DNA of 64,000 nucleotides from Methylibium sp. NZG (GTDB lineage: Bacteria > Pseudomonadota > Gammaproteobacteria > Burkholderiales > Burkholderiaceae_C): positions 62,001 to 126,000 of the forward strand of contig LGRD01000006.1 of assembly GCA_001263235.1 (NCBI GenBank). Reading direction: 5' to 3'. Within the stretch, counting starts at the first letter, position 1, and every line of letters begins with the position of its first letter. The translations under genes were made by a program, and so were the position numbers. Shown in pieces: positions 18,121 to 27,275 of this stretch. A model generated the notes under the pieces. The model saw only the letters and a list, made by a program, of their open reading frames with translations, was not told the DNA's origin and ran no database searches.

Positions 18121-18773
18121 GGGTTCGGCTCCTCGGTCTCGGTCGCGAGCTTGGGCGCAGCGGCACCGGCCGGTTGGGGCGGGCGGGGTGGCTTCGGGCG
18201 CGGGGGTTTGGCGTGGACCTTCATCATCGCGCGCTCCATGTCGCCAGCCAGCATCAGGTCGAGCGCAGGCAGCGTTTGCTCGATCGCCTTGACGATGGCC
18301 TCGCGCTGCTCGGGGGCGGGCTTGCGCAGCACGTAGTCGACAACCTCGCTCTTCACGCCCGGGTGGCCGATACCGAGGCGCAAGCGCCAGTACTCCGGCG
18401 AACCCAACTGCGCGTCGATGTCTTTCACGCCGTTGTGGCCACCCGAGCGGCCGCCTTGCTTGAGCTTCACTTGCCCGGGCAGCAGGTCGAGTTCGTCGTG
18501 CACGACGAGGACTTCTTCCGCGGCGATCTTGAAGAAGCGCGCGAGCGCGGCGACCGACTTGCCCGACAGATTCATGAACGTCATCGGCTGCAGCAGCAAG
18601 AGTGAGCCGCCCGACACGCTGACGCGACCGACAAGACCGAAGTAGCTGCGCTCCGGTGCCAAGCGCGCGCCGAGTTGCCTGGCGACAGCGTCGATCCACC
18701 AGAAGCCAGCGTTGTGGCGCGTGTCTTGATACTCCGGCCCGGGGTTGCCCAGGCCCACCAGCAATCGAATCAT
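18117..18773 (-). CDS. pth: Peptidyl-tRNA hydrolase
   Basis: 218 aa. Recycles peptidyl-tRNA released during translation. Active-site motifs: [20 protein letters not shown] with Asn and the catalytic His, [16 protein letters not shown] and [15 protein letters not shown]. The start at 18773 ([10 protein letters not shown]) fits the family; the longer frame to 18830 is not supported. The C-terminal ~30 residues are a Pro/Lys-rich extension beyond the usual ~190 aa. Lies downstream of rplY after a terminator, with the usual rplY-pth order. Confidence 0.95.
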   Translation of the reverse strand: MIRLLVGLGNPGPEYQDTRHNAGFWWIDAVARQLGARLAPERSYFGLVGRVSVSGGSLLLLQPMTFMNLSGKSVAALARFFKIAAEEVLVVHDELDLLPGQVKLKQGGRSGGHNGVKDIDAQLGSPEYWRLRLGIGHPGVKSEVVDYVLRKPAPEQREAIVKAIEQTLPALDLMLAGDMERAMMKVHAKPPRPKPPRPPQPAGAAAPKLATETEEPNP

Positions 18774-18851
18774 GGGCCGGATTATCGGTTCGTGGCCAGC
18801 GCGAGTACAGAAACAAAGCGCTCGCGTCAATCATGCACCGTACAAACAGAA

Positions 18852-18873
18852 AAGCCCCGCCGAGGCGGGGCTT
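18852..18873 (-). terminator. Rho-independent terminator after rplY
   Basis: On the reverse strand the stem AAGCCCCGCC/GGCGGGGCTT (10 bp, tight loop) is followed by TTTTCTGTTTG. It lies 30 nt after the rplY stop and would end the prs-rplY transcript before pth. Confidence 0.85.
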
Positions 18874-18902
18874 CAATGCGAGCGCCCGAGGGCGCCGCCG
18901 AC

Positions 18903-19550
18903 TTACTTCTTGTTCTGCTTTTCGTTTTTCTTGGCCTTCGTCGGCGCAGCGGCGGCAGCAGCCACCACGGGCGCGGCCACCACTTCTTCTTCAGCGGCCT
19001 GGACCGACACCGACACGATCACCGGGTTGACCTTGCCCTGCGTCATCACCTTGATGCCATCGGCCAGCTTGATGTCGTTGACGTGCAGCGATTGGCCCTT
19101 GGCCAGCGTGCCCAGATCGACGGTCAGGTTCTCAGGCAGCTGCGATGCCAGGCACTGGATCAGCAACTCGGTGGCGACGTGGTTGACGACGCACTTGTCG
19201 GTCTTGACGGCCGGCGAGTTTTCTTCGTTGATGAAGTGCAGCGGCACCTTCTTCGTGATCTTGGTGGTGGCGTCGACGCGCTGGAAGTCGATGTGCAGCA
19301 CGATCGGGCGGAACGGGTGCATCTGGTAGTCGCGCAGCAGCACGTTCTGCGACTGGCCGGCGAGTTCCATCTCGAGGATGGACGAGTGGAAGGCTTCCTT
19401 CTTCAGCGCGAAGAAGAGCGCGTTGTGGTCCAGCTCGATCATGGCCGGTTTGCCGGCACCGTAGACGATGCCGGGCACCTTGGCGGCGTTGCGCAGGCGG
19501 CGGCTCGCTCCGGTCCCCTGCAGCGTACGCTCATAAGCGACGAATTTCAT
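18903..19550 (-). CDS. rplY: 50S ribosomal protein L25 (long, CTC type)
   Basis: 215 aa. N-terminal L25 domain that binds 5S rRNA ([18 protein letters not shown]) plus the C-terminal TL5/CTC domain ([17 protein letters not shown]), ending in an Ala/Lys-rich tail. The start at 19550 is preceded by GGAG. It follows prs, the common rplY-prs arrangement; the spacer holds a hairpin at 19621-19645. Confidence 0.95.
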   Translation of the reverse strand: MKFVAYERTLQGTGASRRLRNAAKVPGIVYGAGKPAMIELDHNALFFALKKEAFHSSILEMELAGQSQNVLLRDYQMHPFRPIVLHIDFQRVDATTKITKKVPLHFINEENSPAVKTDKCVVNHVATELLIQCLASQLPENLTVDLGTLAKGQSLHVNDIKLADGIKVMTQGKVNPVIVSVSVQAAEEEVVAAPVVAAAAAAPTKAKKNEKQNKK

Positions 19551-19620
19551 GTTGACTCCAGTAAGTAGCAATCACCCGCGACCAGGTCGATTGCATGGAT
19601 GGGTCTCATCGACCCGGCTT

Positions 19621-19645
19621 GCAGCAGCCGACCTTCGGCCGCTGC
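19621..19645. other. Hairpin in the prs-rplY spacer
   Basis: GCAGC-A-GCCGA / TCGGC-C-GCTGC forms a ten-pair stem with one mismatch and a 3-nt loop. No U-run follows on the reverse strand, so it is more likely an mRNA processing or stability element than a terminator. Confidence 0.5.
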
Positions 19646-19657
19646 CTCGTCTGCGCA

Positions 19658-20641
19658 TCAGAAGTTGGCGTTCTGCTCCGCAAACAAAGACGTGACCGAT
19701 TCGCCGTCGGAGATGCGACGGATCGTTTCGGCGAACAGGAACGCCACCGACAGCTGGCGGACCTTCTTGCATTTCTTGCCATCCTCGCTGAGCGGGATGG
19801 TGTTGGTGATGACGACTTCGTCGAGCGCCGAGCCTTTGATGCGCTCGATCGCTGGGCCCGAGAACACCGCGTGCGTGCAATACGCGTAAACGCTCTTGGC
19901 GCCGCGCTCCTTCAGCACCTCGGCGGCCTTGGTCAGCGTGCCGGCGGTGTCGATCATGTCGTCCATGATCACGCAGTTGCGGCCTTCGATCTCGCCGATG
20001 ACGTGCATCACCTCGGACACATTGGCCTTCGGTCGGCGCTTGTCGATGATGGCCAGGTCGCACCCCAGCTGCTTGGCCAGCGCGCGGGCACGCACCACGC
20101 CGCCGACGTCGGGCGAGACGACCACCAGGTCGGTGTAGCGCTTGGACTGCAGGTCGGACAGCAGCACCGGCGAGGCGTAGATGTTGTCCACCGGAATGTT
20201 GAAGAAGCCCTGGATCTGGTCGGCATGCAGGTCCATCGTCAGCAGCCGCTCCACGCCGACGGCTTCGAGCATGTTGGCCACGACCTTGGCGCTGATCGGC
20301 ACGCGGGTCGAGCGCGGCCGGCGGTCTTGCCGCGCGTAGCCGAAGTACGGGATGACGGCGGTGACGCGCCGCGCCGACGCGCGCTTGAGTGCATCGACCA
20401 TGATGCACAGCTCCATCAGGTTCTCGTTCGTCGGCGCACAGGTGGGCTGCACCACGAAGATGTCGCGTGCCCGGACGTTTTGGTGGATCTCGATGTCCAC
20501 CTCACCGTCGGAGAAGCGGCCGACCTTGGCCTTGCCCATCTCGACGCCCAACTGCGACACGATCTCCTGCGACAGCAGGGGGTTCGCATTGCCGGTGAAC
20601 AGCACGGTGTTGAAAAGCACGTTCCCTCCGCCCTGGCTCAT
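19658..20641 (-). CDS. prs: Ribose-phosphate pyrophosphokinase
   Basis: 327 aa. Makes PRPP from ribose 5-phosphate and ATP, feeding nucleotide and histidine synthesis. Motifs: [64 protein letters not shown] and the PRPP loop [13 protein letters not shown]. The start at 20641 ([10 protein letters not shown]) is favoured by family length. A tRNA-Gln lies 64 nt upstream on the same strand, as in many betaproteobacteria. Confidence 0.97.
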   Translation of the reverse strand: MSQGGGNVLFNTVLFTGNANPLLSQEIVSQLGVEMGKAKVGRFSDGEVDIEIHQNVRARDIFVVQPTCAPTNENLMELCIMVDALKRASARRVTAVIPYFGYARQDRRPRSTRVPISAKVVANMLEAVGVERLLTMDLHADQIQGFFNIPVDNIYASPVLLSDLQSKRYTDLVVVSPDVGGVVRARALAKQLGCDLAIIDKRRPKANVSEVMHVIGEIEGRNCVIMDDMIDTAGTLTKAAEVLKERGAKSVYAYCTHAVFSGPAIERIKGSALDEVVITNTIPLSEDGKKCKKVRQLSVAFLFAETIRRISDGESVTSLFAEQNANF

Positions 20642-20704
20642 TCGCTTGCGCTCAGCCAAACCAGCCTTTGATCGGAATGCAACAAGGCGGGATGCAAGAA
20701 CTTT

Positions 20705-20781
20705 TGGCAGGGGAGGAAGGACTCGAACCCTCGCATGTCGGAATCAAAATCCGATGCCTTTACCAACTTGGCGACTCCCCT
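20705..20781 (-). tRNA. tRNA-Gln (anticodon TTG)
   Basis: 77 nt on the reverse strand. Acceptor stem AGGGGAG/CTCCCCT, anticodon arm TCGGA-TTTTGAT-TCCGA with anticodon TTG, T arm containing GGTTCGAGTCC, discriminator G and encoded CCA. Reads CAA (and CAG by wobble). Confidence 0.95.
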
Positions 20782-20821
20782 ACACGGGTCTGCAGCGTTT
20801 CCGCGGCGGACCGAAACTCGG

Positions 20822-21718
20822 TCAGTCCGGCGCCCACCCCGCCAGAGGATGGTGCTCCAGACTGCGGCACATCCGACCCACCCAACCGGCCTCCAGGTCT
20901 GCCGGCATTGTCGCCACGGGTAGCTCGTCTGTCCCTGCTCTTGCAAACACTGCGCTGCCCGAGCCGGTCATGCGGCTGTTGCCGAATGTCGCCTCCAGCA
21001 GACTGGCGGCGCGCTCGATCTCGGGGCAGATGCTCAGAGCCGGTGGCTGCAGGTCGTTGCGCCCGAACCCACCCAGAACTTGCCCAAAATCGACAGCACT
21101 GCTTCCGCCAGCGCTTGCAAATAAGCCCTCAAGTATAACCGGTTCGGTGTTTCTGGCGAGCAGCGGGCTCTGGAAGATGCCTCGCGTTTCGACATGGGCC
21201 GACGGCTTCACCACGGCCAGCCACTGGCGCGGCAGCCGCAGCGGCGTGAGCCGCTCGCCGATGCCTTCGACAAAGGCGTTGCTGCCGCCGAGGAAGAACG
21301 GAATGTCGGCGCCCAGGCCCAGCCCGAGCGCCATCAGCCTGTGCAGCGGCCAATGCAAGCCCCAGAGCGTGTTCAGCGCCAGCAGCGTGGAGGCGGCGTC
21401 CGAGCTGCCGCCGCCCATGCCGGCGCCCCATGGGACTTTTTTCTCGATGCTGATGTCGGCGCCGGCCGCAGTGCTGCTGGCGACTTGCAAGGCACGTGCG
21501 GCGCGCAGGCACAGGTCGTCGGCTGGGAGTTCAGCGCCCAGGTCGTGCCGCGCCAAGGTGCCGTCGGAGCGCGCTTCAAAGTGCAGCGTGTCGCACCAGT
21601 CGATCAGCACGAAGATCGACTGAAGCAGGTGGTAGCCGTCGGGCCGGCGGCCGACAACGTGCAGGAACAGGTTCAGCTTGGCCGGCGCCGGCACGTCGAA
21701 CAGGGAGCGCACGGCCAT
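20822..21718 (-). CDS. ispE: 4-diphosphocytidyl-2-C-methyl-D-erythritol kinase
   Basis: 298 aa GHMP kinase of the MEP isoprenoid pathway. Motifs: PAPAKLNLFLHVVGRRPDGYH with the catalytic Lys, ATP loop PWGAGMGGGSSDAAS and RMTGSGSAVFA. Produces CDP-ME 2-phosphate in the cytoplasm. Starts 6 nt after the lolB stop; the order lolB-ispE-tRNA-prs is conserved in proteobacteria. Confidence 0.95.
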   Translation of the reverse strand: MAVRSLFDVPAPAKLNLFLHVVGRRPDGYHLLQSIFVLIDWCDTLHFEARSDGTLARHDLGAELPADDLCLRAARALQVASSTAAGADISIEKKVPWGAGMGGGSSDAASTLLALNTLWGLHWPLHRLMALGLGLGADIPFFLGGSNAFVEGIGERLTPLRLPRQWLAVVKPSAHVETRGIFQSPLLARNTEPVILEGLFASAGGSSAVDFGQVLGGFGRNDLQPPALSICPEIERAASLLEATFGNSRMTGSGSAVFARAGTDELPVATMPADLEAGWVGRMCRSLEHHPLAGWAPD

Positions 21719-21724
21719 GTTTGA

Positions 21725-22285
21725 TCAGCGGTCGAGTTGCGCCCGCACCGTCACGACCGGCGCCTGCTCACGCTGCGCGGTCACGGCGGCGCGGTCGAAG
21801 CGAGCGAGGTTGACAGCCCAGCCGAGCTGCTGAAAGCCGGGCTCGCTGGCCGGCACGAGCGCGGTGCTCGCCGCGCCCGGCCACGGGCGGCCGCGCAGCC
21901 AGTCGAAAAGTGCGGCCACCGGCACCGGCTCGCCCAGCACCTCGCGGGTCAGTGCGTCCAGGTCGTCGAACGTGCTTTCGCCGTGCGGTGTGGTCAGCAC
22001 CACCTGGCGCGGCGCCCATCGTGCCTGCGCGAGCACGGTGCCCAAAGGCGTGGCCAGGTGCAGGCTGCCGTTGCGGGCGTCGCCTTGCAGCTCGAAGGCG
22101 GCGCTCAACGATCGCGCCGCTGCGCCATCCACGCCCTCGACGCGAACCGACAAGCGACCGGACAGCGGCTCGCCCAGCGGCGCCGGGCTCCACGGCGGCG
22201 CTGACGCACAACCGGCCAACAGCGCCGCAGCCAGAGCGATCGACGGCCACGCCGCCGCCTGGCGCAGCCGCGGCAAAAGCGTCAC
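21725..22285 (-). CDS. lolB: Outer-membrane lipoprotein insertion protein LolB
   Basis: 186 aa lipoprotein: signal peptide and lipobox LLAGC (Cys26). The mature part has the LolB features SGRLSVRV, an exposed loop region and the C-terminal LGWAVNLARF (LolB usually has G-W-x-V). Receives lipoproteins from LolA and inserts them in the outer membrane. Start overlaps the stop of the upstream TPR gene by 4 nt. Identity is helped by its place next to ispE. Confidence 0.85.
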   Translation of the reverse strand: MTLLPRLRQAAAWPSIALAAALLAGCASAPPWSPAPLGEPLSGRLSVRVEGVDGAAARSLSAAFELQGDARNGSLHLATPLGTVLAQARWAPRQVVLTTPHGESTFDDLDALTREVLGEPVPVAALFDWLRGRPWPGAASTALVPASEPGFQQLGWAVNLARFDRAAVTAQREQAPVVTVRAQLDR

Positions 22286-24123
22286 AAGTCGACCTGCAGC
22301 CGCGCCAGCGTCTCGCGCAACACGTCGTTGGACGAGTCGCGCTTGCGGCCTTCAGCCCAGATCTTGCGCGCTTCTTCGCGTTGCCCGCTGGCCCAAAGCA
22401 CCTCGCCGAGGTGAGCGGCGATTTCGGGGTCGGGGCGCGACTTGTACGCGCCGCGCAGCAGCCGCAGCGCCTCTTCGCGGTTGCCCAGCCGGAACTCGAC
22501 CCAGCCCAGGCTGTCGGTGATGAAAGGCTCGCCCGGACTCAGCTCGAGCGCCTTCTGGATCAACTTCTTGGCCTCGGGCAGGCGCTGGTTGCGATCGGCC
22601 AGCGAATAGCCGAGCGCGTTGTACGCATGGTGGTGGTCGGGTTTGATCTCGATGACTCGGCGCAGCAGCCGCTCCATGTCGTCCATGCGGTTGAGCTTCT
22701 CGGCCGTCATCGACTGTTCGTACAGAAGGTCGGCGTCGTTCGGGAACTTCTGGTTCGCCAGGGCCAGCACCGCGTTGGCGTCGCCCCAGCGCTTCACTTC
22801 GCGCAGCACCTGCGCTTCGGCGATCAGCTTGGCGCGCACGTCCTCGCTCGACTTCTCGGGAACGCGGCGGATCAACTCGCGCGCTTCAGTCACCTTGCCC
22901 TGGCGCGCCAGCAGCGTGGCGCGGCGCGATTGCACGTCGAGCAAGCGCTGCGGGTTGTCAATCTTGGCGAGCCAGGTCTCGGCCGCGGCAAAGTTGCCCT
23001 GCTGCTCGGCCGCCTGCGCCAGCAGCAGCCACGCTTGCGTCAGGCCGTCGCCGCGCGGGTTCGGCGCTTCTTCTTCCTCTTCGGTGCCGGCGCTTGCAGA
23101 GGCGTCGGGTTTGGGCGCGGGCTCGGTTTCGACCAGTCGCACATAAGTGGTGAGCGCCGCAGTGGCCTCGGCCGGGTGGCGCAATTCGAGGTGCAGCGCG
23201 CCCAGCGTCAGCCACGGCGGCGGCAACTTGGGCTCGGTGCGGGTGGCGATTTCGAGCTGGGCGATGGCGTCGGCGTAGCGCTGCGAGCCGGTGAGCGAAC
23301 GCACATAGACCAGGCGCACGCCGTTGCTGGTGGGCTTGGCCAACAAGTGCCCGAGCACGATCTCTTCGGCCGCCGCGGAGCCCGGCAGCATCTCGATGGC
23401 GAGCATGGCCGGACCCTCTGCCGCCGGATCGAGCGCGTGGGCGCGTCGGGCAAGCTCGATCGCCTTGGCGTTGTCCTGCGCCGCGAGCCAGGCCCGGCCC
23501 ATCGCCACGCGCGCCGCGGCACGCGTATCGGGCGCGTCGGCGTAGGGCTGCAGCGCCTGCTCGATCAGATTGGCGGCCTGCACACGATCCGGCGCGCGGC
23601 CGAGGAAGCGTGGCAGCGAGTTGATGAGCGCGGGCCGCTGCATTGCCGGCACGACCTTCAGCAATGCACGCATCGGCTCCAGCGTTTCGGGCACGCGGTT
23701 CAGGCTCACGAGCAACTGCACGATGTAGCGCAGCGCGTCCTGCGACTCGGGCAAGCTGGCACGCCAGGCGCGCGCGGCCAAGAGCGCCTGGTCGCCCGCA
23801 CGCGCCTGCAGTGCGATGTCGGTGGCGCGCCGGAACAACTGCTCGTCCTTGGAGCGCCGCGCAGCATCGAGAAGCACCTCGAAGGCGTTGCCGGCCTCGC
23901 CGGTGCGAAGCTCGATCTCGCCGATCAGCAGTTGGTAGAAGAGTTGCGCGTCGAGATTGGAGTTCTCGATCTTGACGGGTGGTGCGTTTGCGCTCCACGC
24001 CGAGTGCGACAGTGCCGCAGCGGCCACCAGGCAGGCCAGCCGCGGCGCGAACATCTGCAGGGAGTTTCGCGGCGCATGTCGCAGGGAAAGTCGCGCAGAA
24101 GATCGCGATGGAGAGGCTGGCAT
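22282..24123 (-). CDS. Exported TPR protein, lolB-ispE locus
   Basis: 613 aa. A signal peptide is visible around residues 24-45 (MFAPRLACLVAAAALSHSAWSA), so the true start may be the ATG at residue 24 (nt 24054). At least ten TPR-like repeats follow, strongest at DHHHAYNALGYSLADRNQRL and EPFITDSLGWVEFRLGNREE. An acidic low-complexity linker (TEEEEEAPNP) splits the array near residue 355. Proteins of this type upstream of lolB-ispE are common in betaproteobacteria; probably periplasmic or surface-linked scaffold. Divergent from mutM. Confidence 0.8.
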   Translation of the reverse strand: MPASPSRSSARLSLRHAPRNSLQMFAPRLACLVAAAALSHSAWSANAPPVKIENSNLDAQLFYQLLIGEIELRTGEAGNAFEVLLDAARRSKDEQLFRRATDIALQARAGDQALLAARAWRASLPESQDALRYIVQLLVSLNRVPETLEPMRALLKVVPAMQRPALINSLPRFLGRAPDRVQAANLIEQALQPYADAPDTRAAARVAMGRAWLAAQDNAKAIELARRAHALDPAAEGPAMLAIEMLPGSAAAEEIVLGHLLAKPTSNGVRLVYVRSLTGSQRYADAIAQLEIATRTEPKLPPPWLTLGALHLELRHPAEATAALTTYVRLVETEPAPKPDASASAGTEEEEEAPNPRGDGLTQAWLLLAQAAEQQGNFAAAETWLAKIDNPQRLLDVQSRRATLLARQGKVTEARELIRRVPEKSSEDVRAKLIAEAQVLREVKRWGDANAVLALANQKFPNDADLLYEQSMTAEKLNRMDDMERLLRRVIEIKPDHHHAYNALGYSLADRNQRLPEAKKLIQKALELSPGEPFITDSLGWVEFRLGNREEALRLLRGAYKSRPDPEIAAHLGEVLWASGQREEARKIWAEGRKRDSSNDVLRETLARLQVDL

Positions 24124-24205
24124 CCGGAACTCCTGAAACCGAGATTCATTCTAGTGTGGGGGTGCAAGCCGAGTGTGAGTCGGACCGGCCGCGATAATTC
24201 CGTTC

Positions 24206-25021
24206 ATGCCAGAACTTCCCGAGGTCGAGGTCACGCGCCTGAGCTTTGCGACGCGCATTGCCGGTGCGCGAGTCCTGGGCGCCCGGCTCGGAAAGCCGCT
24301 GCGTTGGGCGCTCGGGTGCGAGCCGCAGTCGCTCGTCGGACTGGCGGTGGGCGAGGTCGCTCGGCGTGGCAAGTACCTGTGGGTGCCTCTGCAGCGCGGT
24401 GGGTTGCTGATGCACCTGGGCATGTCGGGCTCGCTCGCGTTTTCCGAGGTGCATGACGCCCCGGGTCCGCATGACCACTTCGACCTGGTCACCACGCGCG
24501 GCACGCTGCGGCTGACCGACCCGCGTCGCTTCGGCGCAGTGGTGTGGTCCGACGCACTGCACCACGATCCCGCTGCCCGCTTACTCGCTGGCCTGGGGCT
24601 GGAGCCTTTCGATCCGGCGTTCACCGGAGCACGCCTGCATGCGGCCTTGCGCGGGCGCCGCGTGGCCATCAAGCAGGTGCTGCTGGCGGGCGACGTGGTG
24701 GTGGGCGCCGGCAACATCTACGCCTGCGAGGCCTTGTTCGCTGCGGGCATCGACCCGCGCACGCGCAGCAGCACGCTCAGCAAGCCGCGCTGCGAACGGC
24801 TGGCCGACGCCGTGCGCCGCACCCTTGCGCGGGCGCTTGAACTGGGTGGCTCGACATTGCGCGACTTTCGCGATGCGCACGGCATGGCCGGCGCATTCCA
24901 GTTGCAGGCCGGCGTTTACGGCCGCGCCGGCCTGCCTTGCCCCCGTTGCGCCACCTCGGTGCGGCGCGTGGTGCAAGGCCAGCGCGCCACCTACTTTTGC
25001 CCTGCGTGTCAACGCCGATGA
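24206..25021 (+). CDS. mutM: Formamidopyrimidine-DNA glycosylase
   Basis: 271 aa. Removes 8-oxoguanine and FapyG and nicks the strand. Catalytic Pro2 and Glu3 in [11 protein letters not shown], Lys in [11 protein letters not shown]2TH region [12 protein letters not shown], and a C-terminal zinc finger CPRC...CPAC are all intact. GATAAT at 24193-24198 may be its -10 box. MutY is encoded 2.3 kb downstream on the same strand, with one gene between them. Confidence 0.97.
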   Translation: MPELPEVEVTRLSFATRIAGARVLGARLGKPLRWALGCEPQSLVGLAVGEVARRGKYLWVPLQRGGLLMHLGMSGSLAFSEVHDAPGPHDHFDLVTTRGTLRLTDPRRFGAVVWSDALHHDPAARLLAGLGLEPFDPAFTGARLHAALRGRRVAIKQVLLAGDVVVGAGNIYACEALFAAGIDPRTRSSTLSKPRCERLADAVRRTLARALELGGSTLRDFRDAHGMAGAFQLQAGVYGRAGLPCPRCATSVRRVVQGQRATYFCPACQRR

Positions 25022-25168
25022 CTTGACGCCGCCGGCGTGCGCAGTGCGTCACGGCCGAGCGGCCTGAGGGCAGGGCCTTTTGGTGAGCAGTTGTTTCAAC
25101 ACGGCTGCGCCGCAGGCCTTGAGCTACCATGAATGCTTGGTCTTTTGCGCTTGCAGCGCGTCATCTTT

Positions 25169-27184
25169 ATGACCCCATCGTTCGCCGGCAGTCTGGATGC
25201 ATTGAGCGCTTGGCGCGGCGCACTGCTGGACCGGCTGGATGGCTTGACGCAGTTCCTGAAGTCGCACCAGCTCGTCGACGACCCGGTCGCCGCCCGCCTC
25301 GACACACTTCGCGGTCGCTTGAGCAGCGACAAACTCGTCGTTGCGTTCGTGGCCGAGTTCTCGCGCGGCAAGTCTGAACTGATCAACGCCATCTTCTTCG
25401 CCGATGCGGGCCGGCGCGTGCTGCCCGCGTCTCCCGGCCGCACCACGATGTGTCCGGTCGAGCTGGGCTGGGACGTGTCGCAAGAGCCGACGCTGTCCTT
25501 GCTGCCGATCGAGTCGCGCCTCGAAGGCTTGCCGCTCAGCGAATTGCGAGCCGAGCCGCGTGCCTGGCGGCACGTACCGCTGCAAGTGGGTGACGCCGAC
25601 CAGCTCGCGCAGGCGCTGCTGGAGGTGACGCACACCGAGTGGATGTCGAAGGACCGCGCCCGCGACCTCGGGTTCTGGAACGACGAGCAGCTCTCCGACA
25701 ACCCGCCCACCGACGACCTGGGCCGCGTGCAGGTGCCCGCGTGGCGCCACGCGCTCATCAACTACCCGCACCCGCTGCTCAAGCAGGGCCTGGTGGTGCT
25801 CGACACGCCGGGGCTCAACGCGATCGGCGCCGAACCCGAGCTGACGCTGAGCCTGCTGCCCAGCGCGCACGCCACGGTGTTTGTTCTGGGCGCGGACACC
25901 GGCGTCACCAAGTCCGACATGGCGATCTGGCGCGACCACCTGAATACACAGGCGCTGTCGCGCTTCGTGGTGCTGAACAAGATCGACACGCTGCGCGACA
26001 CGCTGCTCACGACGGAGCAGGTCCGCTCGCAGATCGCCAGTCAGCAGAGCGACGCGGCGCGCACGCTGGACGTGCCGGTGGAGCGCGTCTTCCCGCTGTC
26101 GGCGCGCCAGGCACTCGCTGCTCGTTTGGCCGACGACGAGGCAGACCTTGCCGACAGCCGCCTGCCCGAACTGGAACAAGCGCTCGGCGCCCAGTTGCTG
26201 CCCCAGCGGCGCGAGGTGCTCGAGAACATGGTGCTCGGTGCGGCGCAAGACGTCGAGACCCACATGGCGCGGCGGCTCGGTGATGGCCGGCGCCAATTGG
26301 CCGAGCAGTTACTGGAGTTGCGCGGCTTGCGCGGCAAGAGCGGCGCCAAGGTCGAGTTGATGCTCAAGCGCATCGACGCCGAGACCGAAGAGTTCGAGCA
26401 ATGCACCTCGCGCCTGCAAGCGATGCGCTCGGTGCACAGCCGCATCCTCAAAGAGCAGCTGATCGGCTTGTCGACCGACCGCCTGCAGGAAGAGGTGGCC
26501 GAGATGGAAACGAGCATGAGCGCCTCGTTCCTGAACCTGGGCGCCAAGAAAGCCTTCGTCGCGTTGTGCGGGCGGTTGAAGGGCCTGCTGGCCGACGCAC
26601 AGCGCCGCAGCAGCGAAACGCGCGAGATGCTGGGCGTTTCGTTCGGTCGCATGAACGCCGAGTTCGGCTTCAGCCTGGCGCTGACAAAAGGGCCGGAGCT
26701 CGAACGCTTCGAGCGCGAGCTGGGGCTGATCGAGCGCAACTACGTGCAGTACCTCGGGCCGACGCAGGCGCTGCGGCTGTCCGGCGCGAAGTTCATGGAG
26801 CAGTTCCGACGCATGCTTGTGTCTCGACTGCGCGTGGTGTTCGAGAACGCCAGCGGCGAGGTCGAGCTCTGGAACAAGACCGCCTCCGCCCAGGTCGATT
26901 CGCAACTGCGTGACCGGCGGCGCAACTTCAGGCACCGGCGTGAAGCGCTGGAGCGCGTGCAGGCCGCCGCCGGCGACCTTGAAGAGCGCATCACCGAGCT
27001 GGAAAGCCAGGACCGGCACTCGCAGATGATGCTTGCGCGAGCCACCGAGTTGATCGAAGGCCTGCGCGAACAGGCTTGTGCCGCGCCGATGAATGCCATC
27101 GAGAGCCTGATCTCGCTGGACCTCGAGATCGACATCGAAGAAGAAGCGGTGGAGCCGCCGCGGCTGCGGCTGGCGCAGGCTTGA
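25169..27184 (+). CDS. Dynamin-like GTPase of the BDLP type
   Basis: 671 aa from the ATG at 25169 (an ATG at 25133 would add 12 residues). GTPase motifs: P-loop AEFSRGKSELINAIFF (~62-76), switch Thr in PGRTTMCPVELG, G3 VVLDTPGLNAIG and G4 VVLNKIDTL. The canonical first Gly of the P-loop is Ala. The C-terminal ~350 residues are long charged helices with coiled-coil character (RLQEEVAEMETSMSASF), as in the stalk of bacterial dynamins; I see no clear membrane helix. Probably remodels or tethers membrane. It lies between mutM and mutY; start 92 nt before mutY's start from its stop. Confidence 0.8.
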   Translation: MTPSFAGSLDALSAWRGALLDRLDGLTQFLKSHQLVDDPVAARLDTLRGRLSSDKLVVAFVAEFSRGKSELINAIFFADAGRRVLPASPGRTTMCPVELGWDVSQEPTLSLLPIESRLEGLPLSELRAEPRAWRHVPLQVGDADQLAQALLEVTHTEWMSKDRARDLGFWNDEQLSDNPPTDDLGRVQVPAWRHALINYPHPLLKQGLVVLDTPGLNAIGAEPELTLSLLPSAHATVFVLGADTGVTKSDMAIWRDHLNTQALSRFVVLNKIDTLRDTLLTTEQVRSQIASQQSDAARTLDVPVERVFPLSARQALAARLADDEADLADSRLPELEQALGAQLLPQRREVLENMVLGAAQDVETHMARRLGDGRRQLAEQLLELRGLRGKSGAKVELMLKRIDAETEEFEQCTSRLQAMRSVHSRILKEQLIGLSTDRLQEEVAEMETSMSASFLNLGAKKAFVALCGRLKGLLADAQRRSSETREMLGVSFGRMNAEFGFSLALTKGPELERFERELGLIERNYVQYLGPTQALRLSGAKFMEQFRRMLVSRLRVVFENASGEVELWNKTASAQVDSQLRDRRRNFRHRREALERVQAAAGDLEERITELESQDRHSQMMLARATELIEGLREQACAAPMNAIESLISLDLEIDIEEEAVEPPRLRLAQA

Positions 27185-27275
27185 GCGGGCCGGCCGGCTC
27201 GACGCTGGCTCCCTGGCCTCTGTTTTTGCTGCGACTGTTCTGGCTTCTTTCGCCGACGTCGCGCAGTTCGCCAGC

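Noticed and set aside
19595-20671. Forward-strand frame of 358 codons over prs
   Set aside because: Shadow of prs on the opposite strand; composition HQ/DH-rich and unlike a real protein.
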